Shown piece after piece: positions 1-8,957 of a stretch of DNA of 58,052 nucleotides; positions within the stretch are counted from its first letter, which is position 1; every line of letters starts with the position of its first letter. The position numbers were made by a program, and so were the translations under genes. The notes under the pieces are model-generated. The model was given only the letters and a program-made list of their open reading frames with translations. It searched no databases and had not been told where the DNA came from. This DNA is from Desulfobulbaceae bacterium (GTDB lineage Bacteria > Desulfobacterota > Desulfobulbia > Desulfobulbales > Desulfocapsaceae). Location of the stretch: positions 1-58,052 of the forward strand of contig JAFLKM010000045.1 of the NCBI GenBank assembly GCA_019163335.1, read 5' to 3'.

Positions 1-2
1 CC

Positions 3-41
3 AAAGAAAAAAGCACCTAACTCAAAGAGAGCTAAGTGCTT
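3..41 (-). terminator. Rho-independent terminator of tRNA-Arg
   Basis: Read on the minus strand, a 13-bp stem (29-41 against 11-23, two G-T wobbles) closes a 5-nt loop and runs straight into a T-rich tract. It lies 9 bp past the tRNA 3' end and is a textbook intrinsic terminator. Confidence 0.9.
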
Positions 42-49
42 AAATTTAC

Positions 50-126
50 TGGTGCGCCCGGCTGGATTCGAACCAGCGGCCTACGGATTCGAAGTCCGGT
101 GCTCTATCCAGCTGAGCTACGAGCGC
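50..126 (-). tRNA. tRNA-Arg (anticodon UCG), CCA encoded
   Basis: The minus strand folds as a 77-nt cloverleaf. The acceptor GCGCTCG pairs with CGGGCGC (one G-U), followed by discriminator A and an encoded CCA. The D arm is GCTC/GAGC, the anticodon loop is CTTCGAA (anticodon TCG, reading CGA) and the T loop is TTCGAATC. The closing pair of the anticodon stem looks like a C-U mismatch. A strong terminator follows. Confidence 0.95.
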
Positions 127-241
127 ATGTTTGAGACTGGGTAGTATTTTTCTTGAGATCTTATCAAGACAGCTTCTATACCATGATTTTTCAAATATTT
201 GTATAAATAATTGAAAAACAACATGTAATGTTTTTAGATTC

Positions 242-2023
242 TTAACCACCACAGGTGATGCTGATTGTTTTGGCTTTTTCGCTGATACCTTTTTTCAGTG
301 CTTCATGATTGTAGGCTGCTATTACATCTCGGCGCCTGAGCATGCCCAGTACCCATTTATTCTCCAGAGACTCGACAACCGGAATCTCTTCAATGCCTTT
401 GATATCGAAGAGGCGCATGGCGGTAAAAAGCGAGTCGTCGGGTGTGAGCATGACGACGTTGCGGCTGCAAATTCCTTCCACCAGATAACAGACACGTTCC
501 GCATTTTTTTTATAGAGGATATTCTTCACATCCTGCATGGAGACGATCCCGGTCATCTTGCCGGAGTCATCCACCACAGGGAAATAAAAGTGTCCCGTTG
601 AGATGCGAAAGATCTCCAGGAGCTGGTTAATATTAGCTTTTTCGCTTATAAAATCAACATCTTCGGTGATTGCCTTGCCAACACGAATGGATTTCATGAT
701 GGATGTTTCGCGTCCTTCATGGATGTCGATTCCCTCGCGGCTGAAATCAACGGTATCAATGGAGTCTCTATTAAATTTTTTCGCGATCATCGTGCTGATG
801 ATGGAGGTGAGCATGACCGGAATAATGATCATATAGTTGCCGGTCATTTCAAAGAGCAGAAAGATGGCTGTCATGGGCGCATGGGTGGATGCGGCAAGAA
901 AGGCACCGATGCCGACTGTAGCATAGGCGCCGGGATTGGCAGTCATGTTAGGAAAAATAATGTTGACCAAATGGCCGAAGGTGCCGCCAATCATTGCCCC
1001 GATAAACAAGGTGGGGGCAAAGGTCCCGCCTGCCCCGCCCGAGCCAAGGGTTATTGAGGTGGCGATGATCTTGCAGAAGATAAGGGCAAGTAAGACGAAG
1101 AATGTGCCGCTGCCATTGAGGATTGACTCGATAAAATTGTAGCCGTTTCCCATGATCTGGGGAAAAAACATCCCCATGATTCCGATGATCAAGGCTCCAG
1201 TCAAGGGTTTGAGCTGAGCATGGATGGGCAGGGCGTTGTACTTGTCACGGATATAGTAAAAGATGCGGACATAAAAGACTGCAACCAGGCCGGCAATGAC
1301 GGCCATGAGAGTGTACAGTGGTAGTTCGACAAAGGGGTTGACCAGATGATAGGCTGGTATGGAAAATGCCGGATTCTCTCCGTACCAGGCCCTGGTAACC
1401 ACGGTGGATATGGCCGAGGCAATGACCAATGCAGAAAAAGAGGAGATCTCGAAGGTCCCCAGCAAGACGATTTCAGAGGCAAAAAAAATTCCGGCTAAAG
1501 GGGCGTTGAATATTCCGGCGATCCCACCGGCGCAGCCGGCAGCGATATACACCGTCATCCGAGCTCCTGATACCTTGGAGGTTTGGCCTATCTGTGAGCC
1601 GATTGCGCCGCCAATGGCAGCAATTGGTCCTTCAACGCCGGCCGAGTTGCCGGTTCCTATGGTTAACGCAGTGGAAATGAGTTTAATAAAAATAGTTCTT
1701 GCCTGGATGTAGCCCCCTTCCAGATTTACCTTGCGAAGGAATTTGGGGAATCCGTAGCCGTTCACCTCGCCGGGAAAAAGAAGGGAAAGGGGGATCAGAA
1801 GAATCATGCCGGTTAGCGGGAAGAGCGGAAGTAAGAGTATACGCCATCCTCCATCGTAAACACCGAGCATTGCTTTCCCACCTTCGAAGAAATATTTCTC
1901 AATTCCTCCTACAATAGTACGAAAAATAATAATGCTGATGCCGGTCACGACCCCGATACAGGCGGCGACGATCATCATCCGGACATTTTCGCCAGGTTTA
2001 AATTTATGCAGGAAGTCGTTCAT
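242..2023 (-). CDS. ClC-family chloride channel/antiporter with CBS pair
   Basis: A 593-residue membrane protein of the ClC family, which moves chloride across the inner membrane as a channel or Cl-/H+ antiporter. The ClC signatures are GTGNSAGVEGP (gating glutamate kept) near residue 125 and GSGGAGGTFAP near 330, among about ten hydrophobic helices. Residues from about 445 to 580 form two CBS domains, which in this family usually bind adenine nucleotides and gate transport. The ATG overlaps the stop of the upstream dGTPase gene (ATGA) and GAGGAAACA lies just before it, so translation is probably coupled. Whether it is a channel or an exchanger cannot be told from sequence. Confidence 0.93.
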   Translation of the reverse strand: MNDFLHKFKPGENVRMMIVAACIGVVTGISIIIFRTIVGGIEKYFFEGGKAMLGVYDGGWRILLLPLFPLTGMILLIPLSLLFPGEVNGYGFPKFLRKVNLEGGYIQARTIFIKLISTALTIGTGNSAGVEGPIAAIGGAIGSQIGQTSKVSGARMTVYIAAGCAGGIAGIFNAPLAGIFFASEIVLLGTFEISSFSALVIASAISTVVTRAWYGENPAFSIPAYHLVNPFVELPLYTLMAVIAGLVAVFYVRIFYYIRDKYNALPIHAQLKPLTGALIIGIMGMFFPQIMGNGYNFIESILNGSGTFFVLLALIFCKIIATSITLGSGGAGGTFAPTLFIGAMIGGTFGHLVNIIFPNMTANPGAYATVGIGAFLAASTHAPMTAIFLLFEMTGNYMIIIPVMLTSIISTMIAKKFNRDSIDTVDFSREGIDIHEGRETSIMKSIRVGKAITEDVDFISEKANINQLLEIFRISTGHFYFPVVDDSGKMTGIVSMQDVKNILYKKNAERVCYLVEGICSRNVVMLTPDDSLFTAMRLFDIKGIEEIPVVESLENKWVLGMLRRRDVIAAYNHEALKKGISEKAKTISITCGG

Positions 2024-3219
2024 TGTTTCCTCGGAACCTCACACCCCGCAGCTTTGGCCTGTTTGAGGAAAAAGTCGTCGGTCATGCCGGCGATATAGTC
2101 ACGGGCCATGGTGGCTGGTGTTTGATCACGCAGGCTTGAGTCGGCCATGCTGGTGACAAGATCAAGGGGAGGAGGCAGGTTGGCACCGTTGTTTTCAAGG
2201 CCATGGAGGTAGAGCTCAAAGAGAACTTTGTAGGAGTTTTCAATGAGGGGGAGGTGGCTTTTTGTTTGTGGATTGAGATAGATGTGCTTGTAATTAAATT
2301 GTTTGAGCTCATGTAGGACGTTTGCGATTGTCTCGCTGAATCCAATATAGTCGAGCTTTTGGGTGTTTGGTGAGCTGGGAGCGGACACCTGACTGTTGAC
2401 GATCAGATCCGTAACCAGGGTATAGACAATGGCCCCGTTGCTGTCGCCCAGTGTTTCTCGGCAGGAGACAGGGATGTCGGTTCGATTGATCAGGCCCAGG
2501 ATGATCGCATCCTCAATGTCTCGGCCAATATAGGCGATGGTGTCGGCCATCCGGACAACGCATCCTTCCAGGGTTGACGGTTGCAGGTCTAACTTCGGAT
2601 TTGATGCCTTGGCCAGTAGTTTTTTGTCAAAATCAGAGAAGTCAGGCGTGGGCAGAGGCGACAGGTGACGTGCATGCAGCTCGCCGTCATGACAAAGGAT
2701 GCCATCCAGGGTTTGCAGGCTGAGATTCCAGCCCGTTCCTTTGCGTTCCAGTTGATCGAGAAAGCGTATGGACTGGATGTTGTGCTGAAAAGATGGCAGC
2801 CCGTGTTGGACGCAGAGTTTTGCAAGGATTGACTCTCCATCGTGACCAAAAGGGGGGTGGCCAATGTCATGGCCGAGGGCTATGGCCTCAATGAGATCTT
2901 CGTTGAGATGGAGAAAGCGGCCAATGGTTCTTGCAATACGCGAGACAAGCTGGACATGCAGGACACGGTGGGTGATGTGGTCATTGGCAATCAGGCAGAA
3001 GACCTGGGTCTTGTCGATGTAACGGGTATAGGCCCGGGAATGGAGGATGCGATCAGCATCCAGGGCATAGGCCTGGCGGTGACCTCTTCTGGCTTCTTTC
3101 TCCCTCCTCAGGGCATGAACGCTTAAACTTGCAGCTGGAGAAAGGCGTCGCTGCTCATCAAGGTTGAGGGCTTCCTGGATGGAGAACAGGAGTGCATGGG
3201 AGGTGTCGGTCTGTGGCAT
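2020..3219 (-). CDS. dgt: dGTPase-like dNTP triphosphohydrolase
   Basis: An HD-domain enzyme that hydrolyses dGTP (or other dNTPs) to the nucleoside and tripolyphosphate. The metal-binding HD pair is at residues 117-118 in GHDIGHPPFGHDGE, with H84 upstream in HITHRVLH. At 399 residues it fits the shorter dgt-like type rather than the 505-residue E. coli Dgt. The 3' end overlaps the ClC start by 4 bp. No clear Shine-Dalgarno precedes the chosen ATG, so the start is moderately sure. Confidence 0.92.
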   Translation of the reverse strand: MPQTDTSHALLFSIQEALNLDEQRRLSPAASLSVHALRREKEARRGHRQAYALDADRILHSRAYTRYIDKTQVFCLIANDHITHRVLHVQLVSRIARTIGRFLHLNEDLIEAIALGHDIGHPPFGHDGESILAKLCVQHGLPSFQHNIQSIRFLDQLERKGTGWNLSLQTLDGILCHDGELHARHLSPLPTPDFSDFDKKLLAKASNPKLDLQPSTLEGCVVRMADTIAYIGRDIEDAIILGLINRTDIPVSCRETLGDSNGAIVYTLVTDLIVNSQVSAPSSPNTQKLDYIGFSETIANVLHELKQFNYKHIYLNPQTKSHLPLIENSYKVLFELYLHGLENNGANLPPPLDLVTSMADSSLRDQTPATMARDYIAGMTDDFFLKQAKAAGCEVPRKQ

Positions 3220-3280
3220 GGGAAGGTGGATCAGGGACAGAAGACAGTTGAGATGGTTAATCGATTATCTTTTTAATCCG

Positions 3281-5218
3281 TTAATTTTCCAGCATATTTT
3301 TATTTGGACTGTCGTTTCGTAATGTCTGTAGTATGGCAATCCCGATTTGATCAATGCCATAGGGCTTTCTGATAAATTGAATATCACCGAGTTTATTGAT
3401 TTTTCCAACTTCTTCATCTTCCGAGAAACCACTGGCAATAATAGCCTTTTGGGCAGGATTGATGGAAAGGATCTGCTCGTATGTCTCGCGGCCGTTAATG
3501 CCCGGTTCCATAATCATGTCGAGGAGAACCAGATCGGCTTTGTTCTGCTGGAGGTAGGCGACGGCCTCTTCTCCACTGCTGACCGCAAAGGCCTGATAGT
3601 TCAACTCGTTCAGCAGATTATAGGCGATATCCCGCTGATTTTCCTGGTCATCAACAATGAGCACGGTCTCCCCATGTCCCTTGTAGGCGTTTATGGAGAT
3701 GCCCGTAGGGACGATATCAGCTTTTTCATTACTGGCAGGAAAAAAGAGATCGAAGGTTGTTCCTTTCTCATTGCTGCGAACCGAAATATAGCCGTTATGA
3801 TCATGTACTGTGCTCCAAACTATGGCCAGGCCAAGCCCTGTCCCGCTTCTGCCCATTTTCTTTTTAGAGTAGAATGGTTCAAAAATCTTGGTGAGTGCAT
3901 GCTCTGGGATTCCAGAGCCGTTGTCGGAGATAGTGAAAACAACATAGGTACCGGGGGTGATGTCTTCATAGCCCTTGAATGGAGCATCCAGGATCTTATT
4001 GCTGGTGGAAAGAACGATGTTGCCGTTTTGCTCGCTGGCTTCCATGGCATTATTGATAAGGTTCATAATAACCTTGCTGATATGAACGTCTGAACAGCTC
4101 ATGTTTAACAGGTCATTGGCGAGATGTGTTTCAATTCTGACACCTTTAAATCGCGAAGCAATCGTTTGATGTTCGATGGTGTCAAGATGATTGATGATAA
4201 GCTGGTTCAGGCTGCATGTATTTTTAGGAGCCTTTGAGCCACGGGTTACGGTGAGCAAGTCAGAGACCACCGCCGCTGCCCGTTTGCCGGTATCGCGAAT
4301 AAACTCGATGGATTTTCGGTACTTATCAGAGGTATCCATTTGGGCAAGGATCATCTCTGGATAGGTGACAATCCCGGATAATATATTGTTGAGATCATGG
4401 GCTATGGAGCCAGCCATCAGGCCAAGTGTCTCAATCTTGTTGGCAATTGCCAGTTTCTCCAGGAGCTTTATCTTCTCCTGCTCGGCGTTGACTCGTGTTG
4501 AAATATCACGAATGGCACAAACCCTGACCATTTTGTCTTGGTATTCCATATACCTGCTATTGGATTCAAAGGGGAAGGAGGTACCATCTTTTTTGAGTCC
4601 TGTGGATTCATGGAAACCCACTTCGCCATTCATGATTCGTGAGTTCAGGTCTATAAGGCAATGAGAAGGGAATAATTTTTCGAGAATATTGGTGTGAAGT
4701 AATTCTTCCTTCTTATATCCAAAAAGTTTGAGAAACTGTTGATTGGCCTCGAGAAGGAATCCGTGGTCATGGATGGCAATGCCTTCCCAGGAGGCATCTG
4801 CCAGAATCTTGAAACGTTCCTCGCTTGACCTGAGCGCTTTTTTCAGTTGTCTGTGTTTGAGGGCTTTCTCGATGGTCTTGAGAAGCAGGTCGGAATCAAT
4901 TGGTTTATTCAGATAATCATACACCCCTTTTCTCAAGGATTGGATGGCAGTGTCCAGTGTGCCGTTGCCGGTGAGCATGATCGGGATTAAAAACCGATTA
5001 TTATCTTTCAATGAATCAAGGACTTCATAGCCATACATGTCGGCCAGTTCAACGTCAAGAAGGGCAAGGTCATAGGCGTGATTGTCGAGCAGACAAATGG
5101 CTTCCAGGCCACTGGTGGCGATGGTAACCTGATATCCATAAAACGAGAGGATTTGCTTGAGCGTTTCACCGAAACGGACTTCGTCGTCGACAAGAAGAAT
5201 GCGCTGTGATTGTTCCAT
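3281..5218 (-). CDS. Soluble hybrid histidine kinase (REC-PAS-HK-REC)
   Basis: A 645-residue cytoplasmic signalling protein with no membrane segment. In order: a receiver domain (residues 5-120, phosphoacceptor D55), a PAS domain (about 130-250), a dimerisation/phosphoacceptor helix with H274 in SIAHDLNN, an ATPase domain (N390, DNGSGIP at 432-438, GTGLGL at 459-464) and a second receiver (515-640, D567). Receivers at both ends suggest that it takes phosphate from another kinase and passes it on. It lies 61 bp upstream of dgt on the same strand and 216 bp downstream of another kinase gene. Input and target are unknown. Confidence 0.93.
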   Translation of the reverse strand: MEQSQRILLVDDEVRFGETLKQILSFYGYQVTIATSGLEAICLLDNHAYDLALLDVELADMYGYEVLDSLKDNNRFLIPIMLTGNGTLDTAIQSLRKGVYDYLNKPIDSDLLLKTIEKALKHRQLKKALRSSEERFKILADASWEGIAIHDHGFLLEANQQFLKLFGYKKEELLHTNILEKLFPSHCLIDLNSRIMNGEVGFHESTGLKKDGTSFPFESNSRYMEYQDKMVRVCAIRDISTRVNAEQEKIKLLEKLAIANKIETLGLMAGSIAHDLNNILSGIVTYPEMILAQMDTSDKYRKSIEFIRDTGKRAAAVVSDLLTVTRGSKAPKNTCSLNQLIINHLDTIEHQTIASRFKGVRIETHLANDLLNMSCSDVHISKVIMNLINNAMEASEQNGNIVLSTSNKILDAPFKGYEDITPGTYVVFTISDNGSGIPEHALTKIFEPFYSKKKMGRSGTGLGLAIVWSTVHDHNGYISVRSNEKGTTFDLFFPASNEKADIVPTGISINAYKGHGETVLIVDDQENQRDIAYNLLNELNYQAFAVSSGEEAVAYLQQNKADLVLLDMIMEPGINGRETYEQILSINPAQKAIIASGFSEDEEVGKINKLGDIQFIRKPYGIDQIGIAILQTLRNDSPNKNMLEN

Positions 5219-5434
5219 CTAAAAACCTTCCTGGTTTATATATTGAAAGAACCGTTCAGAAAATCTTATTATTCAATCCCTGTCATAATCAGATAAATCA
5301 TCATCTCCTCAGCTCGAAGAGACTTCTGAATTCAAAGCAAATACAGAATGTTAACCAAAACAGAAGCTTTACTCAGCCTCAATCACCGACATTTTCAGAT
5401 TCATTTTAATGCATTCCATTAAACCACAGTTTTT

Positions 5435-7603
5435 TTAAGAACAGTGGACGGGAAGTTCAATGGTAAAGGACGTTCCATTTTCCCTGCTGCTTTGACAGGA
5501 AATTGTGCCATGGAGTTGGGTTACGATATTCTGGACTATGGAGAGCCCCAATCCGGAATTGCCTGCCGCGTTCGTACTGGTTTTGGTGGAGACAAAGGGC
5601 TCAAAGAGGGTCTCGGCGATCTCCTCAGCTATGCCGGGGCCGTCATCACGAACGGTGATGATAATCCGATCCTGGCTGAGTGCCCCTTTGTTGTCACGGA
5701 GCATGGTGGTGGGGATTTCTTTTTGGTGGGTCTCAATATAAATATTTCCACCTTCCTGCAGAGCTTCCGCGCTATTTTTGATGAGATTGATAATAATTTG
5801 TTTCATGTCATCGGCGGGAGCCTTTATGAGAGGCAGGTTGGGGGCAGGAGAAAAGTGGATCTGGATCTTGGTTGTGTATAAAATTGATCTGGCAAGAATT
5901 TTGGTTACATCTGATAACAGATCATTAAGATTTATTTCTGTCCATTCCTGCCTGGCGGTTGGGGCAAAATGATATAATTGCTGGACAATGGCAGAAATCC
6001 TGTTGATCTCGTCATCGAGAATTTTCAAGTCATCTTTGAGTGTTGCCGACTGGGTAAACTTGAGCTCGAAGATCTTGAAATAGTTTTTAATAATGGCCAG
6101 AGGATTATTGATTTCGTGGGCAATCTTGGCCGCAGCCAGAGCCGTTGCGGCCAATCGTTCTTTATGGATTTTCTGGGCTTGTTTTTCTTTAATTTCAAGA
6201 AGATGAATGGACATTGCAGTCTGATTTGCGATCAAACGCAAGATTCTCGTATTGTCCAGGAGTTTCGCTTCCTTCATGCCAAGGACAATCACCCCGATGG
6301 GTATTTCTCCAGCGGCCATGGGGATATAGGCCATTCCTTTCTGGCCCATCAGGTCCAGGAGCTGCAGGTCCGCCAAGCCGAGCTCGCTGGTGGCGCTGCG
6401 GGCATGCGGGTTAATGATTTTCTGCTCGCTGAGAGTCCTGGCAAGGAGGCTGGAATCAACAGTATTGGAAATCACCAGATTCTGAACCAGTTCCTGATAG
6501 CGGTTCTGTGAAGAGGTGCAGCCAAAAAGCGTCTGAGTCTCGGAATCCTGGAGGAAGAACACGATGGTGTCGATTTCCAGAAGGATATTCAGGGTCTGCT
6601 CGGTGGCCTTCAGAATAGATTCCTGATCTTTGCATCGGAGCAAATTTTCCAGGAAAGAGGTTAAGAGGGAGCTCTCTTGGACCTTGCTTACAAGACGGAG
6701 TGAATGTTTGTCCAGGCCTGCCGACTTTGCTTCTTCTTTAAGGTCCTCTTTATCAACCGGGGTTTGAATGGGCAGATCGAGACTTGCGGCGATTTTTTCA
6801 ATTTCCTCATGGGCACCAGAGATGATCGACTGCATCTGCTCGCTGGCAAGTCCGAGAAGTTCATGCCCAAAGGCGAGCAGAGAGGGATCCAGAGAGGCAC
6901 TTTTGCTGAGCTTATGGGCCAGGCTGGTAATTTTGACGAGAGGGAAACCGTTTTTGACGCGGGCCACGGGCTCGTGATGATAGAGAACGGCATCGGCCAT
7001 GAACGAGTTAAGTTTCCAGTGCTTGATAAGCCAGGCCCCAGCCTCGCAATGGGTTAATCCGATTTGTTGCCTTTCAAGGTCACAGGTATCGCACTGATTG
7101 TCAATCTGGGAGAGGATTGATTTGTACTCTCTTGGGAAATTGGTATAGAGCACTAACTTGCCAAGATTGAGAAGCAGGCCTGATATATAGGCTTCTTCAA
7201 TGTTGGTGTATTGGATTTGCTGGGCAATTCTTTTGGAAAAAATAGCACAGGAAAATGAGTTCCACCAGAAACGGTCCATGGAAAAGGAGCCATTCTGTTT
7301 TATTCCGTTAAACACATGGTGTACGGAGGCGGTGACGGCAATATTTTTGACCGCATCGGCTCCAAGATATAGGACAGCTCGTTCAATGCTGGTGAATTTT
7401 CCTTCCAGGTTGAAGTAGGCTGAGTTGACAAGACGTAATGCCTTGGCGCTGATGGCTGGATCCTGAGCTATGACCTTGACAAGCTCCTTGATGTCAAAAT
7501 CTTCCTGTTCTTCAAGGGCGATAACCTGAAGCAGCACCTGGGGCAGGGAAGGAAGGCTTGTTGAGTCCTGCAGGCGGGCAAAAAGTTGAGCGTTATTGGT
7601 CAT
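5435..7603 (-). CDS. HDOD-GAF histidine kinase
   Basis: A 722-residue soluble kinase. Residues 10-260 form an HDOD domain (typical PSLPQV and QDPAISAKALRLVNSA), 325-470 look like a GAF domain, and 480-720 hold the kinase core with H496 in KIAHEINNPLA, DDGPGI and GLGLSI. HDOD is a catalytically dead relative of HD domains often found in bacterial signalling. The combination with a kinase is common in Desulfobacterota; the signal is unknown. It has the same orientation as the hybrid kinase at 3281-5218, separated by 216 bp without an evident terminator, so the two could act together. Confidence 0.92.
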   Translation of the reverse strand: MTNNAQLFARLQDSTSLPSLPQVLLQVIALEEQEDFDIKELVKVIAQDPAISAKALRLVNSAYFNLEGKFTSIERAVLYLGADAVKNIAVTASVHHVFNGIKQNGSFSMDRFWWNSFSCAIFSKRIAQQIQYTNIEEAYISGLLLNLGKLVLYTNFPREYKSILSQIDNQCDTCDLERQQIGLTHCEAGAWLIKHWKLNSFMADAVLYHHEPVARVKNGFPLVKITSLAHKLSKSASLDPSLLAFGHELLGLASEQMQSIISGAHEEIEKIAASLDLPIQTPVDKEDLKEEAKSAGLDKHSLRLVSKVQESSLLTSFLENLLRCKDQESILKATEQTLNILLEIDTIVFFLQDSETQTLFGCTSSQNRYQELVQNLVISNTVDSSLLARTLSEQKIINPHARSATSELGLADLQLLDLMGQKGMAYIPMAAGEIPIGVIVLGMKEAKLLDNTRILRLIANQTAMSIHLLEIKEKQAQKIHKERLAATALAAAKIAHEINNPLAIIKNYFKIFELKFTQSATLKDDLKILDDEINRISAIVQQLYHFAPTARQEWTEINLNDLLSDVTKILARSILYTTKIQIHFSPAPNLPLIKAPADDMKQIIINLIKNSAEALQEGGNIYIETHQKEIPTTMLRDNKGALSQDRIIITVRDDGPGIAEEIAETLFEPFVSTKTSTNAAGNSGLGLSIVQNIVTQLHGTISCQSSRENGTSFTIELPVHCS

Positions 7604-8016
7604 AATGGACGTTGGGTATCACTGCAAATGATTGACATTACCAGTTTGCAAGGGTGGCGGAAAAATGCTGACAGCTGAGCAAACTGTATTGACCCGTTCA
7701 AAACCTTGGGAGATTCCATGGTTGCTAACGTTGTGCTTCCTTCAAAGAGGGGTGAGGGAAAACCGGATGTCCAGATTCCAACAGACACAGATGCTTTCTT
7801 TTAGCGTATAACGGCTTAAATATTGTCTGTTTTTGTTGCGTCGATTAAATTACTATCCCAAAGGGAAACGTTAGTCAAATGTAATATTATTAAAATATCA
7901 TTTAACTGGTTGTTTTTTGAAAGTATTTAGTGATGATCCCATCATTGTGATGGCTCGAAATTTCTTCACTCGTTCTTTATTGCCGGAATCCGTATGTTTT
8001 TCTAAAAGGATAACTG
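7604..8016. other. 413-bp intergenic region, no gene seen
   Basis: This A/T-rich gap separates the divergent HDOD kinase (minus) and the selenoprotein gene (plus), so it should hold both promoters. No -10/-35 pair of good quality, riboswitch or RNA gene was recognised. A short ATGAT-CCC-ATCAT inverted repeat sits near 7933. Confidence 0.6.
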
Positions 8017-8235
8017 ATGAAGATTACTATTAAATATTGTACTAAGTGAAATTATCAACCCCGTGCTTCCAGGCTGGAAGAGGAGTTGAAGAGTCTGGCA
8101 GGTGTGGAGTGCGTATTGATTCCCTCCACCGGTGGAGTATTTGAGGTTGCGGTTGATGGCAGGCTTATCTTTTCCAAAAAAGAGCAGAAACGATTTCCTG
8201 AAGAGGGAGAAATTCTGGCGCTGTTAAGCACTTGA
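8017..8235 (+). CDS. SelW/Rdx-like selenoprotein (in-frame UGA)
   Basis: Reading ATG at 8017 through the TGA at 8047-8049 gives a 72-residue protein ending at TGA 8233. It begins MKITIKYCTKU, continues NYQPRASRLEEEL, and holds a GGVFEVAVDG and LIFSKK stretch before RFPEEGE. This is the thioredoxin-like Rdx family (SelW/SelT/SelH), whose redox motif CxxU matches CTKU here, as do the GG.FEV and lifSK....RFP blocks. AAAGGA lies 7 nt before the ATG. A hairpin with SECIS features follows the TGA. A plain stop after 10 codons would leave the conserved downstream frame unexplained. The family is thought to act in thiol redox control; the substrate is unknown. The gene is convergent with the DtxR-type regulator. 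Confidence 0.88.
8056..8088 (+). promoter_or_regulatory. Bacterial SECIS-like hairpin after the UGA codon
   Basis: Starting 7 nt after TGA (8047-8049), the RNA can fold as CAAC/GTTG (8056-8059 with 8085-8088), then CC/GG, an internal loop, and CTTCC/GGAAG (8066-8070 with 8076-8080) around the loop AGGCT. The apical loop lies about 21 nt after UGA and has a G among its first two bases, both expected for SelB binding. Drawn by eye. Confidence 0.75.
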
Positions 8236-8292
8236 GTGGTTTTAGAGCGGGCTTGAGCCTGAAGGAGTCTCTATATTATCGAGTTTTTCCGG

Positions 8293-8808
8293 TCAACCCT
8301 TTTCCTCCTGCAGATCTGGATCTCGATGGCAAGCTGAGATGCAGGCGTTGCAGTTGGTTCGGGTCTTGCCTTCCTTGCAGTAGTCGGCAAACCCTTTTAG
8401 CAGGTCATTGCCCCCGCGGGGACAGATTTTGAGAAATTCAATAAAAGAGATCATGTGCGAAATGACCTCTGGCGGGGCGGTATGTTCCACCCGGCAGGCC
8501 CCATTCTCGGCGACATCGGGATCTACGGCCAGGACTTCGATGAAAAATTGTTTTAGGGCATCGTGGCGAAAAATGACATTCTGCGCAGCCTCTTTTCCCT
8601 GTGCGGTCATGGTTATGGCCTCGTAGGGTGAGTAATTAATCAGTTCTCTTTTAGACAGGGCGCGCAGGGCCTCGGTTACCGAGGCGCGGCTGACTTGCAG
8701 GCGCGCGGCAATCTCTTTGCTTCTGGCGACATGTTTGTCGGCAACAATATGGTAAATTGCCTCCAGATAATCTTCCAGGCTGGCGCTGAGGATATTTTTT
8801 TTGGGCAT
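8293..8808 (-). CDS. DtxR/MntR-family metal-dependent regulator
   Basis: A 171-residue repressor-type protein with an N-terminal winged helix (about 1-70) and a metal-binding dimerisation domain. The ligand positions of the family are visible: D13 and E16 (as in MntR), H82, and the C105-E108-H109 group in ACRVEH. The cysteine at that place is DtxR-like, where MntR has glutamate. The C-terminal tail carries C129, C144, C153, C156 and C160, which is unusual and could hold another metal or Fe-S site. I chose ATG 8808 over GTG 8811, with GGAG upstream. The gene is divergent from recN and near mntP, but the metal sensed cannot be decided. Confidence 0.88.
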   Translation of the reverse strand: MPKKNILSASLEDYLEAIYHIVADKHVARSKEIAARLQVSRASVTEALRALSKRELINYSPYEAITMTAQGKEAAQNVIFRHDALKQFFIEVLAVDPDVAENGACRVEHTAPPEVISHMISFIEFLKICPRGGNDLLKGFADYCKEGKTRTNCNACISACHRDPDLQEEKG

Positions 8809-8957
8809 CACGGGCTTTGCTCCGACGTTTAGATCCGATTATAAACGAAAACATATTTTGCCTGCTCATTTTTTGGCAGAATAGCCTTGTTTCAGAAGTG
8901 CGTCAAGGCAGATCATGGAGATGGTTCAGATTATGTGTATATACTAGGAACAGCAAG

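Noticed and set aside
8817-8957. 47-codon N-terminal extension of recN
   Set aside because: RecN proteins begin at MLCELKVENL-like sequence, and the Shine-Dalgarno lies before ATG 8958.
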